This document shows, piece by piece, positions 33,531 through 43,251 of a DNA stretch of 64,000 nt. The position numbers were made by a program, and so were the translations under genes. The notes beneath the pieces are model-generated. The model saw only the letters and a list, made by a program, of their open reading frames with translations, was not told where the DNA came from and did not search any database. Location: assembly GCF_002879645.1 (NCBI RefSeq), contig NZ_PNRE01000065.1, positions 62,001 to 126,000 of the forward strand. Direction: 5' to 3'. Position 1 is the stretch's first letter, and the number at the start of each line of letters is the position of its first letter. This stretch comes from Halomonas heilongjiangensis. Lineage in GTDB: Bacteria > Pseudomonadota > Gammaproteobacteria > Pseudomonadales > Halomonadaceae.

Positions 33531-36049
33531 GGCGCCCCCTCCCTGCCGCCGGCCGGTACCGTGGCGAAGACGTGCGAGGCGAAGACCGGCAGCGCCACCC
33601 GGCGGCTGGTCACCGCCAGTTCCAGGCTGTTGGCGCCGGCCCCCAGGGCCGCGACCGTCTCCGCCGACAACGCCAGGCGCCACAGGCCGTCGTCGAGCGC
33701 CTCGGCCTCGCCCCGTCGGGCCAGCTCGCCGCGGCCGTCGAAGAGCAGGAACTGCACCTGTTCGATGTCCTCGGCGGCGTAGGGCTCACCGTCGAAGGTC
33801 ACGGCCAGATGAAAGGCGGCGGCCTCCCCGACTTCCACCACCAGGGGACCGTCGAGGTCGAGCTCGGGAATCGCCGGGCGGGAGAAGCGCAGCCACTTGT
33901 CGGCCGGGTCGGGGAACTCGGCGAAGCGACGCAGCACCACGCTGCCCGCCACGGGATGGACCGAGTGCAGCTCGAAGGGGCCATTGCCGACCCAGAAGTG
34001 ACCGCGTTCGGCGTACCAGTCGGCGAGCGCCCGGTAGCGTGCGGCGACCTCCTCCGCGTCGAGCAGCTCGCCGAGCGCCGCCGGATAGGGCCGGATGCCG
34101 CGCTCGCGCGCCCGGCGCAGCTGGCGCTCCAGGATCGGCACGCTGGGCCCCGCCACCAGGCTCATCCAGTCCACCCGCCGCTGGTCGGCCTTGTTCGACG
34201 AGAACGCCAGCTCGTCGCTGCCCTCGGCCAGGATGCCCAGCGCCAGGGTATGCCAGGGGATCGGCGCCGGCGCCCGGGCCGCCACGATGGTCTCCGCGTC
34301 GGGGTAGATCTGGTCGCTGTAGACCTCGACGACCAGCGGGTCGCGGGAGACGATGTGCCAGCCGCGGAAGTGTCGCTGGAAGGCCTCGAAGGTGGCCAGG
34401 TGGGCGACGTCGAACAGCCGGCTCCCCTCGTCGGCCCGCTCGAAGGTCAGGATCCACGGCAGGATGAAATCGGCCAGCGACAGGGTCGAACCGTCGTGCC
34501 AGCGCCGCTCGAACAGCGCCTCCTCGTATGCCACCCGCGTCCGGGTGCGCGCGGTGACGCCCTCCGGGTGCTTCTCGCCGACGGTGACGAAGCGGCCGGC
34601 GTCGCCATCCCAGTCGATCCAGGCCGCCTCGGGGACCCGGATCTCCTCGGCGCTCTCCACGCTCAGCCAGTCGAGGGTGCGACCGACCGGCACCCCCGCC
34701 TCCACGGTCACCTCGGCCCCTTCGATGCGCTGGGGCAGGTAGAGCCCGGTGAAGGGATCGGGAATCACCATCGGATCCTCGGTCGCGCGCATGATCATCC
34801 GGTCGGAGGCCCAGTTGCTGCCCGCCACGGGATTCCACGGCTCGGTCAGCAGGTTGGGGGTGCCGAACACCATCTGCCCGCCCACCCGGTCGGTGTAGCG
34901 CAGGGTGTAGGGCCACAGCGCCGATCCCGACAGCCCGCCGGCCAGGTCCACGGCAACCGCGACGTTGGCGGCCCGCGCCGAGGCATTGAGCTGGTCCACC
35001 AGCCAGACCCGCACCGAATCCTCCATGGCGAGCTCGAGGGCGCGGGTCATCATCGCCTGACGCTCCACCCAGGTGCGGTAGTCGCGCCGCTCCAGGCGGT
35101 CGGCCAGCTCATCGAACTCCGGGACCGGCCGATAGGCCTGCCACAGCGGCTCGGCGCGCCCCCGCGGGGTGTAGTAGAAGCTGAAGCCCTCCGCCTGGTC
35201 GCGCAGGATCACGATGGTGATCCAGCTGCCGGTGTAGAAATGCCAGTGTCCGGCCCGCGGGTCGCTGGCGATCCACAGCCGCGAGGCCTCTTCCGCCGTG
35301 CGATAGCGCCGCTCGACGGCGAAGCCGAGGTCCTCCATCAGGTTGGCGATGTAGTCGCCGATCCGTCGCCGCTCGTCCTCGGTGCGGATCAGCGCGATCA
35401 GGCGCACGGGGGCATCCCGGTACCACCATCGCCCCCCGGCGAAGCGTGCCCCCAGGGCCTCCATCTCACGGTGGATCACGTCGCGGGCGGCCTCGGGATC
35501 ATGGGCATAGTGCAGCTCCAGCTCACGGGCCTCGTCGGCCAGGCGGGCGTAGTCGGGAAAGGCGGTGGAGAGCGGCAGGTAGCGCGGGACGGCGAGGCCC
35601 CCGAAGATCTCCTCGGCGATGTAGCGACGATCGATCAGCCGATTGAGCGCCTCACGGATGGCCGGCACATGGAAGGGGTTGAGCTCACCGGTGGCCAGCT
35701 CCGGGCCGGCGGGGTTGAGGGTCAGTTCGCTGGCGGTGCCGTAGGCGAGGTCATAGGCGGTATGCAGCGAGTCGCGCAGGCGATTGAACACCGTGGTGCT
35801 GGAGATGCCCTGGGTGAAGACCTGATGGGAACCGGCCTCGATCAGGCCGGTGACCCGGCCCACGTCCGCCTCCCGGGTGAACACGACCCGATCCACGAGG
35901 GCACCGCGCCGCCCCTGGAGCTCGGCTTCGTCGATGCCCTCGCCCGGCGTCGGTGGCTGCCGTGGTGCGACCGTGGAGGCCGGGCGCAGCGCGACGGCGA
36001 GCACCGCAAGGAACAACAGGGCTGCAGCCACTGGAACGACACGTCGCAT
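33527..36049 (-). CDS. Large peptide/solute-binding protein of ABC transporter (SBP_bac_5 family)
   Basis: 840 aa, far larger than usual DppA/OppA (~500-600). N-terminal hydrophobic segment VVPVAAALLFLAVLAVAL is an uncleaved anchor or signal. The SBP_bac_5 fold is indicated by FHVPAIREALNRLIDRRYIA and VWLVDQLNASARAANVAV, by WNPVAGSNWASDRM and by YEEALFERRWHDGSTLSLAD. About 100 C-terminal residues (ELDLDGPLVVEVGEAAAFHL onwards) look like an added immunoglobulin-like beta domain. ATG at 36049 chosen over an upstream GTG at 36073. Together with the long-loop permease it forms an unusual peptide importer. Confidence 0.88.
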   Translation of the reverse strand: MRRVVPVAAALLFLAVLAVALRPASTVAPRQPPTPGEGIDEAELQGRRGALVDRVVFTREADVGRVTGLIEAGSHQVFTQGISSTTVFNRLRDSLHTAYDLAYGTASELTLNPAGPELATGELNPFHVPAIREALNRLIDRRYIAEEIFGGLAVPRYLPLSTAFPDYARLADEARELELHYAHDPEAARDVIHREMEALGARFAGGRWWYRDAPVRLIALIRTEDERRRIGDYIANLMEDLGFAVERRYRTAEEASRLWIASDPRAGHWHFYTGSWITIVILRDQAEGFSFYYTPRGRAEPLWQAYRPVPEFDELADRLERRDYRTWVERQAMMTRALELAMEDSVRVWLVDQLNASARAANVAVAVDLAGGLSGSALWPYTLRYTDRVGGQMVFGTPNLLTEPWNPVAGSNWASDRMIMRATEDPMVIPDPFTGLYLPQRIEGAEVTVEAGVPVGRTLDWLSVESAEEIRVPEAAWIDWDGDAGRFVTVGEKHPEGVTARTRTRVAYEEALFERRWHDGSTLSLADFILPWILTFERADEGSRLFDVAHLATFEAFQRHFRGWHIVSRDPLVVEVYSDQIYPDAETIVAARAPAPIPWHTLALGILAEGSDELAFSSNKADQRRVDWMSLVAGPSVPILERQLRRARERGIRPYPAALGELLDAEEVAARYRALADWYAERGHFWVGNGPFELHSVHPVAGSVVLRRFAEFPDPADKWLRFSRPAIPELDLDGPLVVEVGEAAAFHLAVTFDGEPYAAEDIEQVQFLLFDGRGELARRGEAEALDDGLWRLALSAETVAALGAGANSLELAVTSRRVALPVFASHVFATVPAGGREGAP

Positions 36050-36153
36050 CACGTCACCGCTGGAGCGTGCCACGGCACGGACGGTTACCTGTTTTCACAC
36101 CGTAGGCGAGATGGCCGTGAGGCGAGAGCGGCACTTTCAACGCTTGCCGTCCC

Positions 36154-37176
36154 TCAACGCCGCGCCAGGGTCTCCACGGCCTTGGCCAGCGCCAGGGTCA
36201 GCCGCGCCATGGTCTCGTAGTCCAGTCGGTCGTGGGTGTCGTGGGGGCCGTGGTAGTAGGGATTGCGGAAGTTGGCGGTGTCGGTGAGCATGATCGCCGG
36301 ATAGCCCACCTCCCAGAACGCCCAGTGATCCGAGCGGCGGATATCGCCGATCAGCTCCGGTGCGGCCAGCCCCTCCGAAGGCATCTCGGCGTGCTCGCGG
36401 AAGGCGCCGACGGCATCACGCACCAGCCTCCGTGAGCCCAGGTTGCCGACGAAGGCCACGAAGTCGCCGCGGTGAGGATAGAAATGGCCCAGCAGTGGCG
36501 GGTGACGCTGGCTGCCCGGCGCGTCGACGTAGTAGCCCAGCATCTCCAGGGAGAGCATGCCGACGATGTCGTCGCCCCGCGCCCGGGCCTCGCGGGCGTA
36601 GGCCAGGCTGCCCATGGCCTCGCTGGCGAAGAAGGGGGCCTCCTCGTTGACGAAGGCGACCAGGTGCAGGCTTCGCTCGAGGTCGGCCTCGCCCAGCAAC
36701 CGCGCCAGCTCGATCAGTACGGCCACGCCCGAGGCGTTGTCGTCGGCGCCGGGGGTGCCGCGCACGGTGTCGTAGTGGGCACCGATGACCAGGATCTCGT
36801 CCGTCGCCCCGCTGCCCGGCAGGCGCACCTCGACATTGTCGAAGACCCAAGCCTGGGTCGGTACGGCGTGCCGCACCGGCTGGTGTCCCGCCTCGCGAAA
36901 GGCCCGGTCGATGGCATCGGCCGCGGCGTGAAGCGCTTCAGGGCGCCAGTAGTGGCGCTCGCCGATCTCATCGGCCAGCACCCGGACGTGCTCCCGAAGG
37001 CGCTCACGGAGCGCCTGCCCCTCGTCGTCCAGCGGCGGGGGCGTACCCCGGTAGGAACCCCCTGGCATCTGGAACATCATCCCGTAGCCTCCCCCCAGCG
37101 TCAGCAGGACCAGCACCAGCAACCCCGCCACGAGCCCGACCACCACCGTCATGCCTGCTTGACGCGCCACTGGCAC
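36154..37176 (-). CDS. Membrane-anchored M28-family zinc aminopeptidase
   Basis: 340 aa. One N-terminal membrane helix (TVVVGLVAGLLVLVLLTLGG) then a periplasmic M28 domain: zinc ligands His134/Asp136 region (GAHYDTV), Asp145-Asp146 (GADDNASG), catalytic Glu178-Glu179 (VNEEAPFF), Glu211 (SLEMLGYY) and a late His in YYHGPHDTHDRL. GTG at 37176 is preceded by GGGAGGTG; an internal ATG at 37152 has a weaker site. It lies 17 bases after the TRAP permease stop and ~105 bases before the peptide-binding protein, so it should supply amino acids or short peptides for import. Confidence 0.9.
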   Translation of the reverse strand: MPVARQAGMTVVVGLVAGLLVLVLLTLGGGYGMMFQMPGGSYRGTPPPLDDEGQALRERLREHVRVLADEIGERHYWRPEALHAAADAIDRAFREAGHQPVRHAVPTQAWVFDNVEVRLPGSGATDEILVIGAHYDTVRGTPGADDNASGVAVLIELARLLGEADLERSLHLVAFVNEEAPFFASEAMGSLAYAREARARGDDIVGMLSLEMLGYYVDAPGSQRHPPLLGHFYPHRGDFVAFVGNLGSRRLVRDAVGAFREHAEMPSEGLAAPELIGDIRRSDHWAFWEVGYPAIMLTDTANFRNPYYHGPHDTHDRLDYETMARLTLALAKAVETLARR

Positions 37177-37192
37177 CTCCCGACGGCCGCGC

Positions 37193-39607
37193 TCATCGAG
37201 CCCTACCCGCTCGGAGCCGCAACCGCACCCATTGGGACAGATAGACCAGGGCGTAGAGGCTGACGCCGAGAATGTCGGTGAACCAGTTGGGCTGGATCAG
37301 CATGAAGGCGACGCCCAGCAGCACCAGCCGCTCGGGGATCAGGGTGCGGATGCGCACGAAGCCCTGCACCCCCGCCGCGAAGGCCAGCATACCCACCAGG
37401 GCGCTGGCGAAGATATGCAGGATGTGGAACCAGCCGCCGACATCGATCTGCAGCAGTTGGGTATTGAAGATGAACATGAACGGCAGGATGGCGGTGCGCA
37501 TGTCGTAGACGAAGCCCTGCACCCCGGTACGGATCGGATCGCTGCGGGCGATGCCGGCGGCGGCATAGGCGGCCAGCCCCACCGGCGGCGTGTCGTCGGC
37601 CAGGATGCCGAAGAAGAACACGAACAGGTGCGCCGCCAGCAGCGGGATGGCGAAACCGAACTCGTTGCCCAGGTTGTAGATCACCGGCGCGGTGAGGGTC
37701 GCCATTACCACGTAGTTGGCGGTGGTCGGCAGCCCCAGCCCGAGGATCAGGCTGGCCACCGCGGTGATCAGCAGCACGATGGCGAACTGGGTGGTGGTGT
37801 CGAAGGTTCCCACGTTGCCGCCGAAGAACTCCACCACCGGCAGGGTGATCAGGCCGATGCCGCCGGCCATGGCCGCGCTGATGATCTGGATGATCTCGGT
37901 GAGGCGCAGCCCCACCCCAGTCTGACTGACCGAGCCGACGATGATGCCGGCGGCCGCCACCGCCACGGCGATACCCACCATGTTGCGCGCCCCGGCGATC
38001 AGGCCGTGGAACAGCGTGACCGCCCCGCGTCCTAGCGCCGGCAGCAGCGGGCGCCCCTGCAGGAAGGCCTTGACCGGCTCCTGCACCAGCATCAGCACCG
38101 CCAGGGCCAGGATCGCCACCATTACCGCATAGCCGGGGGTGCGCCGCACGATCACCAGGTAGTAGACCAGCACCGCCACCGGAATCAGGAAGTGGATGCC
38201 GCCGATGAAGGTCTTGAGCCGCGGCGGCAGCTCGTCCCGCGGGATGCCGTGCAGCCCCAGCTTCAGCGCCTCCAGGTGCATGATGTAGAACAGCGCGAAA
38301 TAGGCCACGAAGGCCGGTATCACCGCCGCCCGGACCACCTCGATATAGGGCACGCCGACGAACTCGGCGATGATGAAGGCCGCCGCCCCCATCACCGGCG
38401 GCATCAGCTGGCCATTGGTCGATACCGCCACCTCGCAGGCCGCGGCCTTGTAGTCGGGATAGCCGGTGCGTTTCATCAGCGGAATGGTGAAGGTGCCGGT
38501 GGTCACCACATTGGCCAGCGACGACCCCGAGACCATGCCGGTCATCCCCGAGGCCACCACCGCGGCCTTGGCCGGCCCACCGCGCATATGGCCGAGGAAG
38601 GAGTTGGCGACGTCGATGAAATACTTGCCGGCCCCGGCCTTGTCGAGCATCGAGCCGAACAGCACGAACAGGAACACGAAGGCGGTGGACACCCCCACCG
38701 GCACGCCGAAGATGCCCTCGGTGGTCACGTACTGCTGGCTGATGGCGCGCTGCAGGCTGGCGCCGCGATGGGCCAGCAGATCGGGCACCCACTCGGCCAG
38801 CCAGGGAACGGCGCCGCGTGGCCCCACCAACTGGTAGAGGAAGAAGATCCCCGCGATCACCGCCAGCGCCGGCCCCAGGCTGCGTCGCGTCGCCTCCAGC
38901 AGCAGCAGCATGAACAGCAGGCCGATCCAGATCTCGCGGGGGATCGCCAGACCCTGCCGCATCTGCAGGCCGTGGTAGTCGAACACCAGGTAGAGCGCGC
39001 CCAGCCCCGCCAGCAGGGCAAACAGGAAGTCGAACCAGGGCACCCGATGGACCTGCTCCAGGCGCAGCGATGCCAATACCACCGCGCAGAGCGCCAGCCC
39101 CACGCCCATCGCCAGCCAGCCCGGCACGCTCAGGGGTGTGACCACCGAGATCAGCATCATGAAGGTAGCGCCCACCCCGAGGCTGATCCCGCCGAGCATC
39201 ACCCGCTGAAAGACGGTGGGCCGCTGGCGGCCACGGATGGCGGGAAAGACCAGGAAGGCCAGGGTGATGCCGAAGCACACGTGGATCGCCCGCTGGATGA
39301 CCACGTCGACCGCCAGCACGCTGGCCACCCCCAGTTGGAACAGCGACCAGGCCAGCGCCAGGGCGACGATCGCCCACAGCAGGATACCGCTGGGCATCCG
39401 CGCCCCGGTCTCGAGCTCCTCGACCAGTTCACGCGCCTTGCGCGCGGCCTCCTGATCGAGCCGCGACCGTTGAGCGTCGGGGCCCCCGTGCCGGGAATCG
39501 TCCGGCTCGGGATCCGGCGATCCCGGGGGTGGAGGGTTCTCGACCATGCTGGCCCCCATGATCAAGTCGTCACCGACCCGGGGCCGCCGGTCGCGGCCCC
39601 GGGCCAT
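37193..39607 (-). CDS. Fused TRAP transporter permease (4TM/12TM fusion, TAXI-associated)
   Basis: 804 aa with about 18 hydrophobic segments, a fusion of small and large TRAP permeases as found with TAXI receptors. Signatures: GSMLDKAGAGKYFIDVANSF, GMVSGSSLANVVTTGTFTIP, LGLGLPTTANYVVMATLTAP and LADDTPPVGLAAYAAAGIA. The N-terminal ~60 residues are charged and Pro-rich. The start is uncertain: ATGs at 39607, 39559 and 39547 are in frame and none has an ideal ribosome site; GGGAGGT lies at the receptor's stop codon. The receptor gene is 24 bases upstream. Confidence 0.92.
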   Translation of the reverse strand: MARGRDRRPRVGDDLIMGASMVENPPPPGSPDPEPDDSRHGGPDAQRSRLDQEAARKARELVEELETGARMPSGILLWAIVALALAWSLFQLGVASVLAVDVVIQRAIHVCFGITLAFLVFPAIRGRQRPTVFQRVMLGGISLGVGATFMMLISVVTPLSVPGWLAMGVGLALCAVVLASLRLEQVHRVPWFDFLFALLAGLGALYLVFDYHGLQMRQGLAIPREIWIGLLFMLLLLEATRRSLGPALAVIAGIFFLYQLVGPRGAVPWLAEWVPDLLAHRGASLQRAISQQYVTTEGIFGVPVGVSTAFVFLFVLFGSMLDKAGAGKYFIDVANSFLGHMRGGPAKAAVVASGMTGMVSGSSLANVVTTGTFTIPLMKRTGYPDYKAAACEVAVSTNGQLMPPVMGAAAFIIAEFVGVPYIEVVRAAVIPAFVAYFALFYIMHLEALKLGLHGIPRDELPPRLKTFIGGIHFLIPVAVLVYYLVIVRRTPGYAVMVAILALAVLMLVQEPVKAFLQGRPLLPALGRGAVTLFHGLIAGARNMVGIAVAVAAAGIIVGSVSQTGVGLRLTEIIQIISAAMAGGIGLITLPVVEFFGGNVGTFDTTTQFAIVLLITAVASLILGLGLPTTANYVVMATLTAPVIYNLGNEFGFAIPLLAAHLFVFFFGILADDTPPVGLAAYAAAGIARSDPIRTGVQGFVYDMRTAILPFMFIFNTQLLQIDVGGWFHILHIFASALVGMLAFAAGVQGFVRIRTLIPERLVLLGVAFMLIQPNWFTDILGVSLYALVYLSQWVRLRLRAGRAR

Positions 39608-39631
39608 GCGCGTCGTGCAGGGCGACCTCCC

Positions 39632-40579
39632 TTAGAGCAGCCCGGCCTCCTGATAGGCCCGTTCGGCACCGGGATGCAGCGGCGCCCCGAGTCCGCTCAG
39701 GAAGTCTTCCTCGGTCAGGAAGTTGAGGGCCGGATGGATCTGGGTGAAGTCCTCCAGGTTGTCGAGAATCGTCCGGGTGATGTTGTAGACCACCTCCTCA
39801 TCGAGATCGGTGGTGGTCACGAACAGCGCCTTCACCCCGAACAGGGTGACGGGCTCGTCCTGGCCGCGATAGGTGCCGGCCGGCACCTCGGTGAAGGCGA
39901 AGTAGGGGAGCTCTTCGACCAGGGGCTCGAATTCGGGATCGTCCATGGGCACGAAGACCACATCCTGGGACGTGCTGATATCCAGCAGGGCCGCCCCACC
40001 GATACCGATGGTGTAGAAGAAGCAATCGACCCGACCGTCACGCAGGAAGTCCACCCCTTCGGGAGCGGTCAGGCTCTGGGCCTCGAAATCATCGAGGCTG
40101 ATGTCCAGCACCTCCAGGGCCTGCTCCACGGTGAAGCGGATGCCGGATCCGGGGTTGCCGATGTTGACCCGCTTGCCGACGATATCGCGTACGCTGCTCA
40201 CCCCCGCGTCACGATCACAGACCAGATGCAGCGGCTCGGCATGCAGCCCCATCACCGTACGCAGCTGGGTGACGGCCTCGCCCTCGAAGCCCGCCTCGCC
40301 CTCATAGGCCTGGTACACCACGTCGGACTGGGCCAGCGCCAGGTCGAGCTCGCCGGCCGCCAGGGCCCGGGCATTGAAGGCCGAGCCGCCGGTGGCCTCG
40401 ACCGTGGCCCTCAGCCCGATATCGGCCTGGTTGATGATCTGGGATGTCGCCCCGCCGACGGGGTAGTAGATGCCCACCACACTGGCGGTGCCGATGGTCA
40501 GGAACTGACGTTGGGCGAGCGCGTGATGCGCCACGAGCCCAAGGGCCAACGCCAGAAGCCCTACGATGAGTCGTTTCAT
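39632..40579 (-). CDS. TAXI-family TRAP solute receptor
   Basis: 315 aa with a signal peptide (GLLALALGLVAHHALAQR). TAXI signature near the mature N-terminus: LTIGTASVVGIYYPVGGATS, followed by VEATGGSAFNARALAAGELD, NIGNPGSGIRFTVEQ and ARALAAGELDLALAQSD. TAXI receptors for glutamate/glutamine and related acids are known, but ligand cannot be read here. It heads a long minus-strand array continuing through the fused permease, the M28 peptidase and the peptide ABC genes. The 268 bases up to 40847 form a divergent promoter region with the SDR; no further gene was seen there. Confidence 0.92.
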   Translation of the reverse strand: MKRLIVGLLALALGLVAHHALAQRQFLTIGTASVVGIYYPVGGATSQIINQADIGLRATVEATGGSAFNARALAAGELDLALAQSDVVYQAYEGEAGFEGEAVTQLRTVMGLHAEPLHLVCDRDAGVSSVRDIVGKRVNIGNPGSGIRFTVEQALEVLDISLDDFEAQSLTAPEGVDFLRDGRVDCFFYTIGIGGAALLDISTSQDVVFVPMDDPEFEPLVEELPYFAFTEVPAGTYRGQDEPVTLFGVKALFVTTTDLDEEVVYNITRTILDNLEDFTQIHPALNFLTEEDFLSGLGAPLHPGAERAYQEAGLL

Positions 40580-40847
40580 GACAGCCTCCTCCTCACGTCT
40601 GGATAGGAAACTGGCTCCCTGCGGCCCCTGGCGGCACCGCCCTCCCTGTCGCCGGCAGATCCGGAGATTCCTCGGCGTCCACGACGGGGCCAGCTCGCCA
40701 CCGAGGGATAATGAGAGATGCGGCCAATTCTCAGTCTATACGCTATCGGGGCCTTTCACTTGTCAGGCGCCACAGCCGACAGGGGTTGCCCGATGCCGCG
40801 ACAAGCGCCAGAGTGCCCTCGACCGGTATCGAGGAAGGAGCCAGTAC

Positions 40848-41711
40848 ATGGAACACCGCAGGGATTCGGCGCCGAGCGTGCTCATCACCGGCTGCTCCAG
40901 CGGGATCGGCCACGCCGCCGCCCACGCGCTGGGACAGCGGGGCTGGCGGGTCTTCGCCACCGCCCGCGGCCAGGACGACGTACACAGGCTGGGCGACGAG
41001 GGCCTGGAGGCGCTGCCGCTGGACCTGGCCTGCAGCGCGTCGATCGCCGCCTGCGTCGAGGAGGTGCTCGGCCGCACCGGCGGACGCCTCGAGGCGCTGT
41101 TCAACAACGGCGCCTACGGCCAGCCGGGCGCCGTGGAGGACCTCTCCCGCGCGGTGCTGCGCGCCCAGCTGGAAACCAACCTGCTCGGCACCCATGAGCT
41201 CACCACCCGCGTCATCCCGGCGATGCGCGAACAGGGCGGTGGGCGCATCGTGCAGAACAGCTCGGTGCTGGGCTTTGCCGCCCTGCCCTACCGCGGCGCC
41301 TATGTCTGCTCCAAGTATGCCCTCGAGGGCCTGACCGACACCCTGCGCCAGGAGCTGTACGGCACCGGCATCCACGTCAGCCTGATCGAGCCGGGCCCCA
41401 TCACCAGCCGCTTCCGGGAGAACGCCTACCGCGCCTTCCTCGACAACATCGATGCCGCCGGCAGCTACCACGCCGCAACCTATCGCAGCGTGGAGGCGCG
41501 CCTGGCCGGCGGAGGGCCACCGGCGCCCTTCACCCTCGGGGCCGATGCCGTGGTAGGCAAGCTTCTGCATGCCCTGGAGAGCCGGCGCCCCAGGGCGCGC
41601 TACCGCGTGACCGTGCCGACCCACCTGTTCGCGGTACTGAAGCGGCTGTTGACCACGCGGGGCATGGACCGGGTATTGCTGAGGGCGACCCGGGGAGAAC
41701 GGGAAACCTGA
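40848..41711 (+). CDS. Classical short-chain dehydrogenase/reductase
   Basis: 287 aa. TGCSSGIG cofactor loop near residues 14-21, FNNGAYGQPGAVEDL in place of NNAG, catalytic NSSVLGF and YVCSKYALEGL (Tyr-x3-Lys). Start at 40848 with GAGGAAGGAG upstream; the frame open to 40566 is rejected. The IEPGPITSRFRENAYRAF region and the tail THLFAVLKRLL suggest a membrane-proximal SDR of the sort annotated as sterol or retinol dehydrogenase-like, substrate unknown. It converges with the YdbT-like gene. Confidence 0.88.
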   Translation: MEHRRDSAPSVLITGCSSGIGHAAAHALGQRGWRVFATARGQDDVHRLGDEGLEALPLDLACSASIAACVEEVLGRTGGRLEALFNNGAYGQPGAVEDLSRAVLRAQLETNLLGTHELTTRVIPAMREQGGGRIVQNSSVLGFAALPYRGAYVCSKYALEGLTDTLRQELYGTGIHVSLIEPGPITSRFRENAYRAFLDNIDAAGSYHAATYRSVEARLAGGGPPAPFTLGADAVVGKLLHALESRRPRARYRVTVPTHLFAVLKRLLTTRGMDRVLLRATRGERET

Positions 41712-41730
41712 CTCCGGCCGGCCACCGCCA

Positions 41731-43251
41731 TCACGCCGTGGCCTCCCCCTCGACGCTCGCCAGCAGCCGGTTGGCCAGTGCCAGCGCCACCCGCTCCTCG
41801 ACGAACGGCAGGCTCAACCGACCACTGGCCAGGTAGAGCCGCAGGGTCACCACCCCGCGACGGCGCTGCAGCCAGCTCTGCTGAACCCGCAGCGACAGCA
41901 GGTGCGCGGCGGGAAAGAGGCTGGTGCGCCGCCCCCAGAGGCCGTGGCGCACCCGCAGCCAGTCGCCCCGACACGCCCAGCCCAGCGACCGCCAGCGCAG
42001 ATGCGCCAGCCCGGCCGCCAGGGCGACCAGGCCCATCAGCACCGGCCCCGGGCTCCAGGCCGGTAGCCCGGCCAGCCCGTCACCCGCCACCCCGGCGAGC
42101 AGCCCCAGCCCCGCGACCATGGCCAGCAGCAGGCGCAGGAACAGCACCCGGCGATAGAGCCCGGCCACCCGCTGCAGAGGCGCCGTCAGCGAGGGCGACG
42201 CGCCCCGGCCGGGCCACAGCGATGGCACCAGCGTATCGGCCCGGGCTGCGGTCAGGCCGGGGACCAGGAAACGCCGGGCCTCGGCGACCTCGCCGCCCGC
42301 CATCGCCCCGAACTGGTGACAGACCAGGTAGCCCCGCCCCAGGGCCCGACCGGGCCCGGTCTGCACCCACTCCACCACCTGCAGCCGGCGCAGGGTCAGG
42401 GTCAGCGAGCGGCGGTGCAACAGGCCGCTCATCTGGACCTGGCGCTCACCGTCGTCGCGCAGCACATAGCCATGGAAGCGCCACCAGGCGGCCAGCACCG
42501 CGAGCAGCATCAGCGCCGCCAGCGCGGCGACGAGCCCCAGCCCCACCGCCAGCGGCGGCGACGCCGGCAACCAGGCCCAGAGGTCGAGCTGCGGCAGGCG
42601 GTCGTGCAGCCAGCGCTCCAGCGGCCGCACCAGGGGCGAGAGCAGCGCGGCGATCACCATCAGCGAGCGGCTGGTCAGCCCGTGCAGCACCAGGGCCCCG
42701 GGGGTGATGGCGAAGCGTTCCAGCGGCGCGGGCGGCTCGTCCGCTGTCGTCGTCGGGCCGCTGCGTGACGCGGCCCCGCCCAGGCGGGCCTCCAGCGCCT
42801 CGGCCAGCTCGCACCGGATGCCGGGCAGGGAGATGGACGCCGCCTCGCCGGCCAGGGTCTCGACCTCCCACTGCACCACGCCCAGGGGGCGCATCCAGGC
42901 CGGCTGCTGCACGCTGGTCTGCTGCACATGCCCGGCGGCGACCTTGAACTCCCGGTGGACGAACAGCCCCTTCTGGATCACCAGCGCGTCGGCGTCGAAG
43001 CGGAAGCGGAAACGCCGGTAGTAGAGCAGGCTCAGCAGCAGCGCCACCACCAGCAGCAGGCCACCGCCCAGCAGCGCCTCGCGCAACCCGACACGGTCGC
43101 TGACCGCGAGGCCCGCCCCGGCCGCCAGCAGCAGCGGCAGGTGCTCGCGGGCCAGTGACACGCCGGTGGTCATCAGCGTCAGCCCGATGGCCCAGGGCGA
43201 GAGGCGCTGCCACTCGGCCAGCCCGTCTTCCCCCGCGGCGTCGCGGGTCAT
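41731..43251 (-). CDS. PH-domain membrane protein, YdbT-like
   Basis: 506 aa. Contains repeated bacterial PH (bPH_2) units, each after a pair of membrane helices: YYRRFRFRFDADALVIQKGL, then GYVLRDDGERQVQMSGLLHR and WACRGDWLRVRHGLWGRRTS. KVAAGHVQQTSVQQPAWMRP and LRRLQVVEWVQTGPG are the conserved post-strand motifs. YdbS/YdbT pairs are linked in Bacillus to resistance to certain bacteriocins such as LS-family peptides; function in Gram-negatives is unclear. Start overlaps the YdbS stop (ATGA type, 43248-43251). Confidence 0.9.
   Translation of the reverse strand: MTRDAAGEDGLAEWQRLSPWAIGLTLMTTGVSLAREHLPLLLAAGAGLAVSDRVGLREALLGGGLLLVVALLLSLLYYRRFRFRFDADALVIQKGLFVHREFKVAAGHVQQTSVQQPAWMRPLGVVQWEVETLAGEAASISLPGIRCELAEALEARLGGAASRSGPTTTADEPPAPLERFAITPGALVLHGLTSRSLMVIAALLSPLVRPLERWLHDRLPQLDLWAWLPASPPLAVGLGLVAALAALMLLAVLAAWWRFHGYVLRDDGERQVQMSGLLHRRSLTLTLRRLQVVEWVQTGPGRALGRGYLVCHQFGAMAGGEVAEARRFLVPGLTAARADTLVPSLWPGRGASPSLTAPLQRVAGLYRRVLFLRLLLAMVAGLGLLAGVAGDGLAGLPAWSPGPVLMGLVALAAGLAHLRWRSLGWACRGDWLRVRHGLWGRRTSLFPAAHLLSLRVQQSWLQRRRGVVTLRLYLASGRLSLPFVEERVALALANRLLASVEGEATA

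Noticed and set aside
33572-36220. 882-codon plus-strand frame opposite the peptide-binding protein
   Set aside because: Low-complexity shadow; the minus frame has SBP_bac_5 features and coupled neighbours.
38192-40606. 804-codon plus-strand frame opposite the TRAP-TAXI genes
   Set aside because: Composition and lack of motifs show it is the complement of the fused permease.
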